From assembly GCA_016700175.1 (NCBI GenBank), contig CP065003.1, forward strand, positions 3,544,001 through 3,608,000: DNA of 64,000 nucleotides. Reading direction: 5' to 3'. Below the pieces are notes generated by a model. That model did no database searches. It saw nothing but the letters and a program-made list of their open reading frames with translations, and was not told where the DNA came from. The position numbers and the translations under genes are program-made. Shown here in pieces: positions 41,666 to 50,401 of this stretch. How positions within the stretch are numbered: position 1 is the stretch's first letter; each line of letters opens with the position of its first letter. The DNA comes from Acidobacteriota bacterium. Lineage in GTDB: Bacteria > Acidobacteriota > Blastocatellia > Pyrinomonadales > Pyrinomonadaceae.

Positions 41666-41871
41666 GCGGGCGTCGGGGATCAGGTGCACGAGGCCTGAAC
41701 CTGGGAAAGGGCTACTTCACAAGAGTTCCAACTTCAAAGTTCCAGGTTCAAAGCGCGGTGAGCCGTGTCCGAAGCCCGACCGTCAGGGAGGGCTACTGTC
41801 AATTGTCAGGTGTCAATGATCAGGTATCAACGGTCATGCACGTAGGGCCTTCCCGATTTGGATCTGAAGAG
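41666..41871. repeat. Heptamer array and REP-like element
   Basis: 41724-41752 is a GTTCCAA/TTCAAAG array, 41765-41796 a perfect copy of the REP-like element, and 41796-41838 a TGTCAAT/GGTATCA-type array. A longer reading frame starting at 41758 only translates the REP element. Confidence 0.8.
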
Positions 41872-42354
41872 ATGGAAACGATTCCTGAATCAGTAGAGAA
41901 CTTTGCGAAAATTGCGCGGCGGTATTGCGAATGGGCTGAAGCCGAGCGTGGGGATCCGGACGACGAAATGGTTGTTGCGCGCGAGATCCTTGCTGAACTC
42001 CACCTCGCAATTATCCGACTTCCCAACCTCGGGTTCGACGACGATGATGATCAGGATGAGGTTACGTGGAGCGCTGATGAGTGGAGGAAAATTCGTGATT
42101 CATTCCGAGATTTGCCGGTGCAGGGGCATTGGGATGTTTTCGACCCTCTTGTCGAAGAGGCACCGGTATTCAATACTCTTGGTGATGACCTTGCAGACAT
42201 ATACGCGGATCTAAAAGACGGTCTCGCACATCACGATGCAGGCAGAATTGGCTCAGCCGTCTGGGAATGGCGATTCAGCTTCTCCACACACTGGGGAAGG
42301 CACCTGACGAGTGCACAGAGGGCGATTTACGCGCATTTCTTCAATCAGTACTGA
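41872..42354 (+). CDS. DUF5063 domain protein
   Basis: 160 residues from ATG 41872; the longer frame begins inside a REP-like repeat and is not credible. The mostly helical sequence opens ESVENFAKIARRYCEWAEAE and ends with the family hallmark IYADLKDGLAHHDAGRIGSAVWEWRFSFSTHWGRHLTSAQRAIYAHF. DUF5063 has no known function; members are cytosolic and often found alone. It sits in the repeat-separated group of small genes. Confidence 0.82.
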   Translation: METIPESVENFAKIARRYCEWAEAERGDPDDEMVVAREILAELHLAIIRLPNLGFDDDDDQDEVTWSADEWRKIRDSFRDLPVQGHWDVFDPLVEEAPVFNTLGDDLADIYADLKDGLAHHDAGRIGSAVWEWRFSFSTHWGRHLTSAQRAIYAHFFNQY

Positions 42355-42436
42355 AATGGTCTCCGAGTAGAATGAAGAATGGGTTCGAAGCACCGTGCCC
42401 TCAGGAACTACTTGCATCTGTTCATGTCGCAGGAGA

Positions 42437-42946
42437 ATGAATGAAACGACAAACAGCCGCTCCGATCTGAACAAAGGGAGAAACCCGAAACCGGTCAAGG
42501 CTCTGAAATGCTTGTTCCTGACGATCGTTTTGGCCACGATCCAGTCCTCCTGCGCATACCTTCAGCCGATCTCGCTAGAGTATGACGAAAACACGGAACT
42601 GCGCTCCCCGGATAATCTCGACAAAATGGAGTTGTTGGAGGGTTACGGAAGAATTTCTCATCAAGGAATCGATACCATTGTTGGAGAGATTACGAAGAAT
42701 GGGGGACTTACTATCCGGTACGGCATCGGTGAACTCTCGGGGAACTTCGTTGATCAATGTGGAAATCAGACCGAGTGTCTTTGGAAGAGAACACAAAGAT
42801 TTGGCGATCACGATGTAGTGATTGCGCTAACGAACGACCGAACGATAATAGCCACATTTCCGGATCTGCACGCTAATTTCTTCGCGAGAGTGAAAAACGA
42901 GGAACAGATCGCCGAGTTTCTGCTGATGGTTCTAACTTATCCGTAG
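42437..42946 (+). CDS. Putative lipoprotein
   Basis: 169 residues from ATG 42437. After a 21-residue polar N-terminus comes a hydrophobic stretch ending in a lipobox (VLATIQSSC). The mature part has beta-rich sequence (LLEGYGRISHQGIDTIVGEITKNGGLTIRYG) and two Cys (DQCGNQTECLWKR) that could form a disulfide. The start is uncertain: AGGAG is too close to this ATG, and 42395 also lies in frame. No family recognised. Confidence 0.65.
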   Translation: MNETTNSRSDLNKGRNPKPVKALKCLFLTIVLATIQSSCAYLQPISLEYDENTELRSPDNLDKMELLEGYGRISHQGIDTIVGEITKNGGLTIRYGIGELSGNFVDQCGNQTECLWKRTQRFGDHDVVIALTNDRTIIATFPDLHANFFARVKNEEQIAEFLLMVLTYP

Positions 42947-43443
42947 GGGAGTCTGTCTCTCGCGGTTTGTAGACGATCGAAACGCCGCTAGGCGGCTGGA
43001 TCGCTCACCCGCCGGATACCGTGGCCTGAAGGCCACGGCCAAAATAATGCTGTCGCTGGCGCGACGAAAGCCGCGATACGATTCACGCCCTCCCGACACG
43101 ATGTCCATCGATCAGTGATCAGCGGTCAATGAAGGACCGGGATTCCGGAAACGAACGACTCCGGTAGATCGCAACGAATCACTCCGGGAGCTTCTGCGCG
43201 CCCCGCGGTCCATTTCCCCGCGATCCGATTCACGCCCTCCCTGACGGTCGGGCTACCGACACGTAACATGTATCAAGGATCGGCTGTCATGGATCAAAGA
43301 ATTAATGTCGATTGTTCGCGATCGCTTAATAGTTATTTGCGACGCTTTGTCGCGTATGCCCGATACCTGGTTTCCGATACATGATCCCTGATCCCTGATC
43401 CTTGTCACCTGCTCACTGCTTGCCGCTAACTGCTCACCGTTTC
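42947..43443. repeat. Repeat-rich intergenic region before ffh
   Basis: 497 bp without a credible gene. It contains hairpins CGCCGCTAGGCGGCT and CCGTGGCCTGAAGGCCACGG (about 42980-43040), a GTCGCTGGCGCGACG stem, a reverse REP-like copy (43233-43263), TATCAAGGATC/GGATCAAAG units, ATCCCTG units (about 43381-43400) and GCTCACTGCTT units (43409-43440). Confidence 0.8.
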
Positions 43444-43472
43444 TTGACACATCTCCCTCTGCCACCTACTAT
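43444..43472 (+). promoter_or_regulatory. Sigma-70-type promoter of the ffh operon
   Basis: TTGACA (43444-43449), a 17-bp spacer and TACTAT (43467-43472) lie 36 bp before the ffh ATG. The -35 is a perfect consensus and the -10 matches four of six positions, including the key T-A-T ends. Confidence 0.8.
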
Positions 43473-43508
43473 TTATAGTTTCGGCTCTAATGGCGAAAGT
43501 GCGTTTTT

Positions 43509-45008
43509 ATGTTCGAATCATTATCCGATAAGCTCAAGAAAACATTAAAGAATCTGCGCGGCCAGGGGAAGCTCACTCCCGAGCACGTGGATGCGGCCCT
43601 CCGGGAGATCCGGATGGCGCTTCTTGAGGCGGATGTTAACTACAAGGTCGCGAAGGATTTTGTAGAAGCGGTTCGAATAAAGGCCGAGGGCCAAGAGGTC
43701 TGGAACGACCTCAAGCCGCACGAACAGGTGGTCAAGATCGTCTATGACGAGCTTGTAAACCTTTTCGGAGGAACATCTTCCCGGCTCGTATTCACGAAGC
43801 AGGTGCCGAACTCGGTAATGATCGTCGGCCTGCAGGGATCGGGTAAGACGACCTCAACGGGAAAGATCTCGAAGTGGCTTGCCGAGAACCAGGAGCGCAA
43901 GCCCTTGCTCGTGTCGGTCGATGTTTACAGGCCGGCGGCGAGGGAACAATTAAAGGTCGTGGGCGACGCGGTCGGCCAGTCGGTTTACACCGATCCCGAA
44001 ACGGACGATCCGTTGACGCTGGTGAAAGGCGCGCGAAAGCACGCCGAAGAGCTCGGCCACGACACGCTGATCATTGACACCGCAGGCCGTCTTCACATCG
44101 ACGATGAGCTGATGGTCGAACTTGAACGGATCAAGGAAGAGACCAGGCCCGTCGAGGTGCTGTTCGTTGCCGACGCGATGACCGGGCAGGACGCAGTGCG
44201 ATCCGCCGAGGAGTTCCACAAACGGGTCGGGATCACAGGCGTCGTGCTCACGAAGATGGACGGCGACGCGAGAGGCGGCGCGGCCCTTTCGATCAAGCAG
44301 GTCATCGGTCAGCCCGTGAAGTTCGTCGGCGTCGGCGAGAAGTACGACGCGATAGAGCCTTTCTATCCCGACAGGCTTGCCCAGCGCATACTCGGGATGG
44401 GCGATGTCCTGACCCTGATCGAAGAGGTCCAGGCGAAGGTCGACGAGGAAGAGGCGCAGGCGCAGCTTGAGAAGATCGTCCAGAACCGGTTCACTCTGGA
44501 GGACTTTCGCAACCAGCTTCGGCAGTTCAAGCAGCTCGGCTCTATGTCGAAGCTTATGAAGATGCTTCCGGAGCAGATGCTCGGCGGGATGTCGCTTTCG
44601 GACGAGCAGTCGGAAGAGGTCGAAGCGAACCTGAAACGCACCGAGGCGATGATCGACTCGATGACCAAGCAGGAGCGCCGCGACCACACGATCATCAACG
44701 CCAGCCGCAAGACGAGGATCGCGAACGGGTCCGGATCGACGATCGCCGAGGTGAACGGTCTTCTGCGTCAGTACGAGCAGATGCGGAAGATGATGCAGCA
44801 GATGAACCGCGGCGGCCTTCTGGGCGGCCTCGGAAAGCGGATGATGAGCGGAATGGCCGGCGGGCTGGGGAACATGCTCGGCGGCGGCGGAATTCCGGGA
44901 CTTCCCGGCGGCGGACAGGATTTTGACGACGAACCCGACGAGACGACGGCCTCGTTGGCGAAACGATTAAAGAGAAAGAAGAAACGTAAAAAGAGGAAAA
45001 AGAAATAG
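43509..45008 (+). CDS. ffh: Signal recognition particle protein Ffh
   Basis: 499 residues. N-domain, then a G-domain with P-loop GLQGSGKTT (107-115), DTAGRLHIDDEL, TKMDGDARGGAALS and the M-domain (about 325-435) rich in Met (MSKLMKMLPEQMLGGMSLSDEQ) for binding signal sequences and 4.5S RNA. The tail is Gly-rich then very basic (LKRKKKRKKRKKK). It targets nascent membrane proteins to FtsY. First gene of the ffh-rpsP-khpA-rimM-trmD-rplS-rnhB cluster. Confidence 0.97.
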   Translation: MFESLSDKLKKTLKNLRGQGKLTPEHVDAALREIRMALLEADVNYKVAKDFVEAVRIKAEGQEVWNDLKPHEQVVKIVYDELVNLFGGTSSRLVFTKQVPNSVMIVGLQGSGKTTSTGKISKWLAENQERKPLLVSVDVYRPAAREQLKVVGDAVGQSVYTDPETDDPLTLVKGARKHAEELGHDTLIIDTAGRLHIDDELMVELERIKEETRPVEVLFVADAMTGQDAVRSAEEFHKRVGITGVVLTKMDGDARGGAALSIKQVIGQPVKFVGVGEKYDAIEPFYPDRLAQRILGMGDVLTLIEEVQAKVDEEEAQAQLEKIVQNRFTLEDFRNQLRQFKQLGSMSKLMKMLPEQMLGGMSLSDEQSEEVEANLKRTEAMIDSMTKQERRDHTIINASRKTRIANGSGSTIAEVNGLLRQYEQMRKMMQQMNRGGLLGGLGKRMMSGMAGGLGNMLGGGGIPGLPGGGQDFDDEPDETTASLAKRLKRKKKRKKRKKK

Positions 45009-45031
45009 GTAGAACCTGAACGGAGTTTTCT

Positions 45032-45637
45032 ATGCTGAGAATCAGATTGACCCGGAGGGGCGCGAAGAAGAACCCTTTCTACAGGGTCGTTGTAAAAGAG
45101 AAGCGCTCCAAGCGCGACGGAAAATATCTCGAGAATCTCGGGACCTATAACCCGATGACCGATCCTCCCGAGGTGAAGCTCGATCACGAGCGGATCCAGT
45201 ACTGGATCGGAAAGGGCGCCCAGCCGTCGGAAACGGTTGCCAGCCTGATCAAGAACAATCCGGAAATGACGCCGGAAGAGCGCGAGAAATGGGAAGCAGA
45301 ACGCAAAGCGCGGATCGCCGCCAAGCAGGAAGCTGAAGAAAAGGCCCGCGCCGAAAAGGCTCAGGCCGCCAAGGAGGCCGCCGAAAAGGCCGCCGCTGAG
45401 GCACTCGCCGCCGAAAAGGCCGATGCCGATGCCTCTGCGGAAGCAGTGACCGAAGGCGAAGAAAGCGAAGCGAAGGCCGAAGAAGCGCCCGCCGCTGAAG
45501 CCGAAGCAGCCGCTCCTGAAGCAGCTGCTGAAGAAGCTCCGGCCGCGGAGGCCGAAGCCGCTCCGGCGGAAGCAGCAGCCGAAGAAGCGCCTGCAAAAGA
45601 GGCCGCCGCGGAAGCTGAAGAAGAGAAGTCCGAATAG
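45032..45637 (+). CDS. rpsP: Ribosomal protein S16 with long Ala/Glu C-terminal extension
   Basis: 201 residues. Residues 1-78 are a standard S16 (MLRIRLTRRGAKKNPFYRVV, RDGKYLENLGTYNPMTDPP, RIQYWIGKGAQPSETV). Beyond that, about 120 residues are low-complexity Ala/Glu/Lys, first a likely helix (EEREKWEAERKARIAAKQEAEEKARAEKAQAAKEA) then AEEAPAAEAEA-type repeats. Typical S16 is 80-90 residues. The extension is probably exposed on the 30S surface or disordered. Located between ffh and khpA. Confidence 0.95.
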   Translation: MLRIRLTRRGAKKNPFYRVVVKEKRSKRDGKYLENLGTYNPMTDPPEVKLDHERIQYWIGKGAQPSETVASLIKNNPEMTPEEREKWEAERKARIAAKQEAEEKARAEKAQAAKEAAEKAAAEALAAEKADADASAEAVTEGEESEAKAEEAPAAEAEAAAPEAAAEEAPAAEAEAAPAEAAAEEAPAKEAAAEAEEEKSE

Positions 45638-45687
45638 GTTCTTAGGGACCGAGGCGATGACGTGCCCGGTCCCGGGTTCTATCTGTT

Positions 45688-45921
45688 ATGAAAGAAGCCG
45701 TCGAGAAGATCGTATACGCGCTCGCTGACGACAAGGACGCGGTCGAAGTGTCGGAATTTCAGGACGGCAATACGACTACGTTCGAGGTCCGCGTGGCCGA
45801 GAGCGATATGGGCCGCCTGATAGGCCGCCAGGGCAGGACGGTCAAGGCGATCCGTTCGATCCTGTATTTTGCTGGCCAGAAACAGAATCGGCGGTTCAAT
45901 CTGCAGATCATTGAAGAGTGA
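45688..45921 (+). CDS. khpA: KH-domain RNA-binding protein KhpA
   Basis: 77 residues forming one KH domain: the GxxG loop is IGRQGRTVKAIRSIL and the fold starts VEKIVYALADDKDAVEV. KhpA (YlqC) pairs with KhpB in RNA binding and cell-size control; it is regularly placed between rpsP and rimM, as here. A 9-bp repeat array begins right after its stop codon. Confidence 0.92.
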   Translation: MKEAVEKIVYALADDKDAVEVSEFQDGNTTTFEVRVAESDMGRLIGRQGRTVKAIRSILYFAGQKQNRRFNLQIIEE

Positions 45922-46140
45922 GTTTGTCCGGTCTGTCGGGTCTGTCGAGTCTATCGGGTCTGTCGAATCTGTCGGGTCTGGTGAATCTATCGAACTTATC
46001 GGGTCACTGTTGCTGGCTTTGACAGGGTTTGAGAAAGGATTGGAATTAGCAGGATAACGTAGATGAACACATACGCGACGGGCCACAGAAACTCCCCGGA
46101 CTCGAAAGACTCGATAGACCGAACGGACTCGACAGACTTA
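45922..46140. repeat. 9-bp repeat array forming inverted arms across the khpA-rimM gap
   Basis: 45928-46008 contains GTCTGTCGG/GTCTATCGG/GTCTGTCGA-type units; 46091-46138 contains the reverse (ACTCGAAAGACTCGATAGAC and so on). About 38 nt can pair with roughly 80% identity, enclosing about 80 nt. The right arm lies inside the 5' end of rimM and is translated as NSPDSKDSIDRTDSTD. Confidence 0.82.
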
Positions 46141-46638
46141 GTGGCAATCGCAAAGACCGTCCGCACGCGGGGACTGAAAGGGGAGCTCGTGGCGGAGATA
46201 CTCACAGACTTTCCCGAGCGGTTCGAGGGGCTCGAGAAAGTGATCGGCGTTGGGCCGGAGGGCGACAGGACGGAGCTTACGATCGAAGACCACTGGTTCC
46301 AGAAGGACCGCGTGGTACTTAGGTTCAAGCGGTTCGACACTATCGATCTTGCCGAGGACCTCGTGGGACTTGAGATCTGCGTCCCCGAATCAGAAGCCGT
46401 CGGGCTGGAAGAGGACGAGTTCTTCGACTGGCAGCTCAAAGGCTGCAAAGTGATGGCCGGGGAGAGCGAGATTGGGACCGTGACCGGGGTGATGAGGGCC
46501 GCCGGGAATGAGAATCTCGAGGTGTCGAACGGCACGAAGGACTATCTGATACCATTCGTCGAGGCGATCTGCACCGACATAGATATTGAAAACAAGGTCA
46601 TACGGGCGGAGATCCCCGAGGGCCTTTTGGATCTTTGA
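46063..46638 (+). CDS. rimM: Ribosome maturation factor RimM
   Basis: 191 residues. The conserved part begins at about residue 26 (DLVAIAKTVRTRGLKGELVAEILTDFPERF) and includes the PRC-barrel (EDEFFDWQLKGCKVMAGESEIGTVTGVMRAAGNENLEV and KDYLIPFVEAICTDID). RimM assists 30S head assembly. The first 25 residues are not RimM sequence but a translated 9-bp repeat arm. ATG 46063 has AGGA at 7 nt and is preferred; a GTG at codon 27 (46141) is an alternative that would remove the repeat peptide. Stop-to-start distance to trmD is 24 nt. Confidence 0.93.
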   Translation: MNTYATGHRNSPDSKDSIDRTDSTDLVAIAKTVRTRGLKGELVAEILTDFPERFEGLEKVIGVGPEGDRTELTIEDHWFQKDRVVLRFKRFDTIDLAEDLVGLEICVPESEAVGLEEDEFFDWQLKGCKVMAGESEIGTVTGVMRAAGNENLEVSNGTKDYLIPFVEAICTDIDIENKVIRAEIPEGLLDL

Positions 46639-46662
46639 GCGCTCGCGAAGGACTTGGAAAAT

Positions 46663-47373
46663 ATGCGAATCGACATACTGACCATATTTCCCGAGTACTT
46701 CAACGAGGTATTTGACTTCGGCATCATCCGCCGCGCACGCGAGGCAGGCATCGTCGAGATCGCGGTGACCGACATACGCGATTTTGCCCACGACAAGCAC
46801 CGAAAGACCGATGACAGGCCTTTCGGAGGCGGCGAAGGGATGGTGATGAAGCCGGAACCGATCTTCCTTGCGGTCGAGCATCTGCTCGGCACTGCGGAAA
46901 AGGATGAATATCCGGAAGACGCGAAGGTGATACTTCTGACCCCGCAGGGTAGGAAGCTGGACCAGCCGCTCGTGAAGGAACTTGCCGATAAAGAAGAGCG
47001 GCTTGTGATCATCTGCGGAAGATACGAGGGCGTCGACGAGCGTGTCAGCGAGGCGCTCGTGACCGATGAGATCTCGATCGGCGATTACGTGCTTTCGGGC
47101 GGCGAGCCCGCTGCGGTCGTGCTTGCCGATGCGCTGATCAGACTTCTGCCTGAGGCGCTCGGGAATGAGGCTTCGGCTGAAAGGGATACGTTTTCCGAAG
47201 GGATATTTGATTTTCCGAATTACACCCAGCCGAGGGAATTCAGAGGTATGGAAGTTCCCGAAGTTCTCCTTGGCGGAAATCACGCCGAGATCGAGGCGTG
47301 GCGCCGCGAAAAGGCGCTTGAAAAGACAAGAAGAGTTAGAAAAGATCTGATAGACAAGGGAGCCGACGAGTGA
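46663..47373 (+). CDS. trmD: tRNA (guanine37-N1)-methyltransferase
   Basis: 236 residues from ATG 46663 (MRIDILTIFPEYF); an in-frame TTG at 46654 is less likely. SPOUT-knot motifs are present: DRPFGGGEGMVMKPEP, ILLTPQGRKLDQ, CGRYEGVDERV and IGDYVLSGGEPAA. It methylates G37 of tRNAs reading CUN, CCN and CGG codons, preventing frameshifting. Its place between rimM and rplS is standard. Confidence 0.96.
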   Translation: MRIDILTIFPEYFNEVFDFGIIRRAREAGIVEIAVTDIRDFAHDKHRKTDDRPFGGGEGMVMKPEPIFLAVEHLLGTAEKDEYPEDAKVILLTPQGRKLDQPLVKELADKEERLVIICGRYEGVDERVSEALVTDEISIGDYVLSGGEPAAVVLADALIRLLPEALGNEASAERDTFSEGIFDFPNYTQPREFRGMEVPEVLLGGNHAEIEAWRREKALEKTRRVRKDLIDKGADE

Positions 47374-47412
47374 AAGGGCCGTCAGAGCCGAACATTTGTC
47401 GCGAGTAACAAG

Positions 47413-47790
47413 ATGAACCGTTTAGACGCAATAGAACAGACTCAGCTTCGGGACGACATCCCCGAATTCCAGCCGGGCGACACCGTCCGCGTGCACGTCC
47501 GGATCAAGGAAGGCAATAAGGAAAGGCTCCAGGCTTTCGAGGGCGTTTGCATCGCGCGCAAGCACGGCGGCGCACGCGAGACGATCACCGTTCGCAAGAC
47601 CAGCTTCGGCGTTGGCGTCGAGAGGATCTTCCCCCTTCACGCGACGATCGTCGATCACATCGACGTGGTCCGCCACGGAAAGGTGAGGCGCGCAAAGCTT
47701 TACTATCTCCGCGATCTGCGCGGAAAGGCCGCCCGCATCCCCGAGCGCGACATGCGCCAGAAAAAGAAGAAGCAAGCTGCGAAGAAGTAA
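47413..47790 (+). CDS. rplS: Ribosomal protein L19
   Basis: 125 residues of standard length: IPEFQPGDTVRVHVRIKEGNKERLQAFEGVCIARK, then IVDHIDVVRHGKVRRAKLYYLRDLRGKAARIPER and a basic tail. L19 lies at the 30S-50S interface. Last ribosomal gene of the cluster; a strong hairpin follows. Confidence 0.96.
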   Translation: MNRLDAIEQTQLRDDIPEFQPGDTVRVHVRIKEGNKERLQAFEGVCIARKHGGARETITVRKTSFGVGVERIFPLHATIVDHIDVVRHGKVRRAKLYYLRDLRGKAARIPERDMRQKKKKQAAKK

Positions 47791-47803
47791 GATCTACGTT
47801 TAG

Positions 47804-47823
47804 CCGGCGCATTCGTGCGCCGG
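47804..47823 (+). terminator. Stem-loop after rplS (weak terminator)
   Basis: CCGGCGCA and TGCGCCGG form a perfect 8-bp stem with a TTCG tetraloop, 13 nt after the stop codon. There is no U-run after it, so it may only protect the mRNA end or slow the polymerase. Confidence 0.5.
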
Positions 47824-47845
47824 ACCAATCTGTCGCGACCCCATC

Positions 47846-47978
47846 AGTTGCCCCCGCTTCAGCGGGGGGTATGCGGGCTTCCCCCTGAAATTTGGGGGCT
47901 TCAGCCCCATAGATGCCGGCTGAAGCCGGCGGCAGGGGTCCGGCGCTTTCTATCCCCCCGCTGAAGCGGGGGGCAACT
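47846..47978. repeat. MITE/REPIN-like element with inverted ends
   Basis: 133 bp whose ends are near-perfect inverted copies: 47846-47871 starts AGTTGCCCCCGCTTCAGCGG and 47951-47978 ends CCGCTGAAGCGGGGGGCAACT. The interior has further hairpins (CCCCCTGAAATTTGGGGG, GCCGGCTGAAGCCGGC). It encodes no protein and lies in the rplS-rnhB gap. Confidence 0.8.
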
Positions 47979-48004
47979 AATGCTTCCCATTTTATCCCGG
48001 GTCC

Positions 48005-48637
48005 GTGGCACGACTTTCCCTCGCAAATTTCGATTTCGAGAACAAGGCGAAAGCCGACGGTTTCGCGGTGGTCGCCGGTGTCGATGAAGTGGGAAGGGGA
48101 TGCCTGGCAGGAGCGGTCGTGGCCGCTGCGGTGGTCTTCGAATCGGAGGATCACGTTCCTGAAGGGGTCAACGATTCCAAGCAGATTCCCAAGGACAAGC
48201 GCGAGGAACTCGCGGAGCTGATCAAACAGAGGGCCCTCACATTCGCCTTCGCCGAGGTTGACCAATCCATAGTCGACAAGATCAATATTCTTGAAGCGAC
48301 CAGGCTCGCAATGATCACGGCTGTAGGGAAACTCGATCCCGCGGCCGATTTTCTGCTCATCGACGCCGTACAACTCACGGCCTGTCCTCTTCCCCAGAGA
48401 TCGATCATCAAAGGCGACGCGGCTTCCGCTTCGATCGCCGCCGCTTCGATCATCGCCAAGGTCCATCGGGATAACGTGATGGCCGAATTCGATTTACTCT
48501 ATCCGCAGTACGGTTTCGCCCGCCACGTGGGCTACGGAACGCCCGAGCATCTCGACGCGCTTCGCCTCCACGGGCCCTGCCCTCTCCACAGACTGTCATT
48601 CCGCGGGGTAATACAACCGGAACTGGGATTTGAATAG
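48005..48637 (+). CDS. rnhB: Ribonuclease HII
   Basis: 210 residues from GTG 48005. Catalytic acidic residues are in VAGVDEVGRGCLAGAVV (Asp and Glu) and LLIDAVQL, and the later KVHRDNVMAEFDLLYPQYGF motif is typical. It cuts RNA in RNA-DNA hybrids, including single ribonucleotides. Downstream member of the cluster, probably still on the ffh transcript unless the hairpin and repeat stop it. Confidence 0.95.
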   Translation: MARLSLANFDFENKAKADGFAVVAGVDEVGRGCLAGAVVAAAVVFESEDHVPEGVNDSKQIPKDKREELAELIKQRALTFAFAEVDQSIVDKINILEATRLAMITAVGKLDPAADFLLIDAVQLTACPLPQRSIIKGDAASASIAAASIIAKVHRDNVMAEFDLLYPQYGFARHVGYGTPEHLDALRLHGPCPLHRLSFRGVIQPELGFE

Positions 48638-49031
<394 letters not shown>

Positions 49032-49586
49032 ATGCGAATCTCTGTCGTCGGCTCGAGCTGTTCAGGCAAAAGCACGTTTTCGAGACGCCTCTCTGAGATC
49101 ACCGGCGTCAAACACGTCCCGATCGACGAATACAGCCATCTTCCGAACTGGCAGGAGCGGCCAACCGAGGAGCTGCGTGAGCTGATCGGCCTTGAAGCGG
49201 CCGCCGAGGAGTGGATCATCGATGGGAACTACACCAGAACACGCGATCTTGTCTGGCCGAGGGTTACACTCGTGATCTGGCTGGATCTTCCATTCCGGAT
49301 CGTATTTCCAAGGGCGGTAAAGCGGACAACCATACGCGTGATCACGCGGGAGGAGCTCTTTGCCGGCAACCGCGAAACCTTCTCACAGTCGTTCCTCAGC
49401 CGAGACTCTATGATCTACTATGTTGCGAAGACCTTCTGGCACCGGAGACGCCGGATCGAGGGACTTCTCGACGAACCTCAGCATTCGGCCATCCCTTATG
49501 TTCGGCTAAGGAGCACGCGCGAAGTCGAGCATTTGCTGGGAGAAGTACGAGGTCACCTGTACCCGGAACGGCAGCGAGGGGAGTAA
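49032..49586 (+). CDS. P-loop kinase-like protein
   Basis: 184 residues from ATG 49032; a longer frame starts in the repeat. The Walker A is ISVVGSSCSGKSTFSRRLSE, followed by DEYSHLPNW and WIIDGNYTRTRDLVWPRVTLVIWLDLPFRI, matching the FlaR/topology-modulation group of adenylate-kinase-like proteins. The substrate is unknown. The stretch after the stop carries another GAACCCGGAGCGC element (49602-49623). Confidence 0.82.
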   Translation: MRISVVGSSCSGKSTFSRRLSEITGVKHVPIDEYSHLPNWQERPTEELRELIGLEAAAEEWIIDGNYTRTRDLVWPRVTLVIWLDLPFRIVFPRAVKRTTIRVITREELFAGNRETFSQSFLSRDSMIYYVAKTFWHRRRRIEGLLDEPQHSAIPYVRLRSTREVEHLLGEVRGHLYPERQRGE

Positions 49587-49728
49587 GAGGAGACAGAAAT
49601 CGGAACCCGGAGCGCAAGCGACGCATTTAACCGGACTAATTCCTCCAGACAGGCTTCCGATTGACGAGACGCGGGTTAAACCATAAGCTCTATTCAAACA
49701 ATAGCTCATAATCTGATTGGAGAATTCT

Positions 49729-50304
49729 ATGGAACACAAACTACCTGAACTGCCATATGACATGGACGCTCTGCAGCCGCATATCTCGGCTGAGACTTTC
49801 GAATATCACTACGGAAAGCACCATCAGGCTTACGTAACCAACCTCAACTCGATGATAAGGGACACGGAATATGAGGACATGTCCCTTGAGGAGATCATCA
49901 AGAAGTCCGAAGGCGGGCTTTTCAACAATTCCGCCCAGGTATGGAATCACACCTTTTTCTGGCACTGCATGGGGCCGGACAAGGGCGGCGAGCCCACCGG
50001 GAAGATCGGGGATGCCATAAGCGAAAAGTGGGGCTCATACGACAGTTTCAAGGAAGCATTTGAGAAGTCGGCTGTCGGAAACTTCGGCTCCGGGTGGACG
50101 TGGCTGATCAAGTCCGGCGACGGAGTGGAAATACTCAACACCTCCAACGCCGACAACCCGATGAAATCCGGCAAGACGGCGATTCTGACACTCGACGTAT
50201 GGGAACACGCGTACTACATCGACTACAGGAATGCCCGGGCAAAGTTTGTCGATGCATTCTGGAACGTTGTCAACTGGGACTTCGTGAACGAAAACCTTGC
50301 GTAG
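49729..50304 (+). CDS. sodB: Fe/Mn superoxide dismutase
   Basis: 191 residues from ATG 49729 (TGGAGA upstream). Metal ligands: His27 (FEYHYGKHHQAYV), His in QVWNHTFFWHCM, and Asp/His in LDVWEHAYYIDYRN. AQVWNHTFFW and the terminal VNWDFVNENL suggest the iron-type. It converts superoxide to O2 and H2O2 in the cytosol (no signal peptide). Single gene. Confidence 0.95.
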   Translation: MEHKLPELPYDMDALQPHISAETFEYHYGKHHQAYVTNLNSMIRDTEYEDMSLEEIIKKSEGGLFNNSAQVWNHTFFWHCMGPDKGGEPTGKIGDAISEKWGSYDSFKEAFEKSAVGNFGSGWTWLIKSGDGVEILNTSNADNPMKSGKTAILTLDVWEHAYYIDYRNARAKFVDAFWNVVNWDFVNENLA

Positions 50305-50401
50305 TTGGGCTGTACGCTTGTCCTGAACTCTTCCCGCCCGGGGCTTTGGCACTCTTCAGAAGCCCCGGGACAGGGAAGCTCCTCGCGCCGATAACTCTGT
50401 T

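Noticed and set aside
41758..41871. Upstream extension of the DUF5063 gene and other short frames reading RSPTVREGY-type peptides (also 52336-52581)
   Set aside because: These peptides are translations of the REP-like repeat and recur wherever it occurs; they are not protein-coding.
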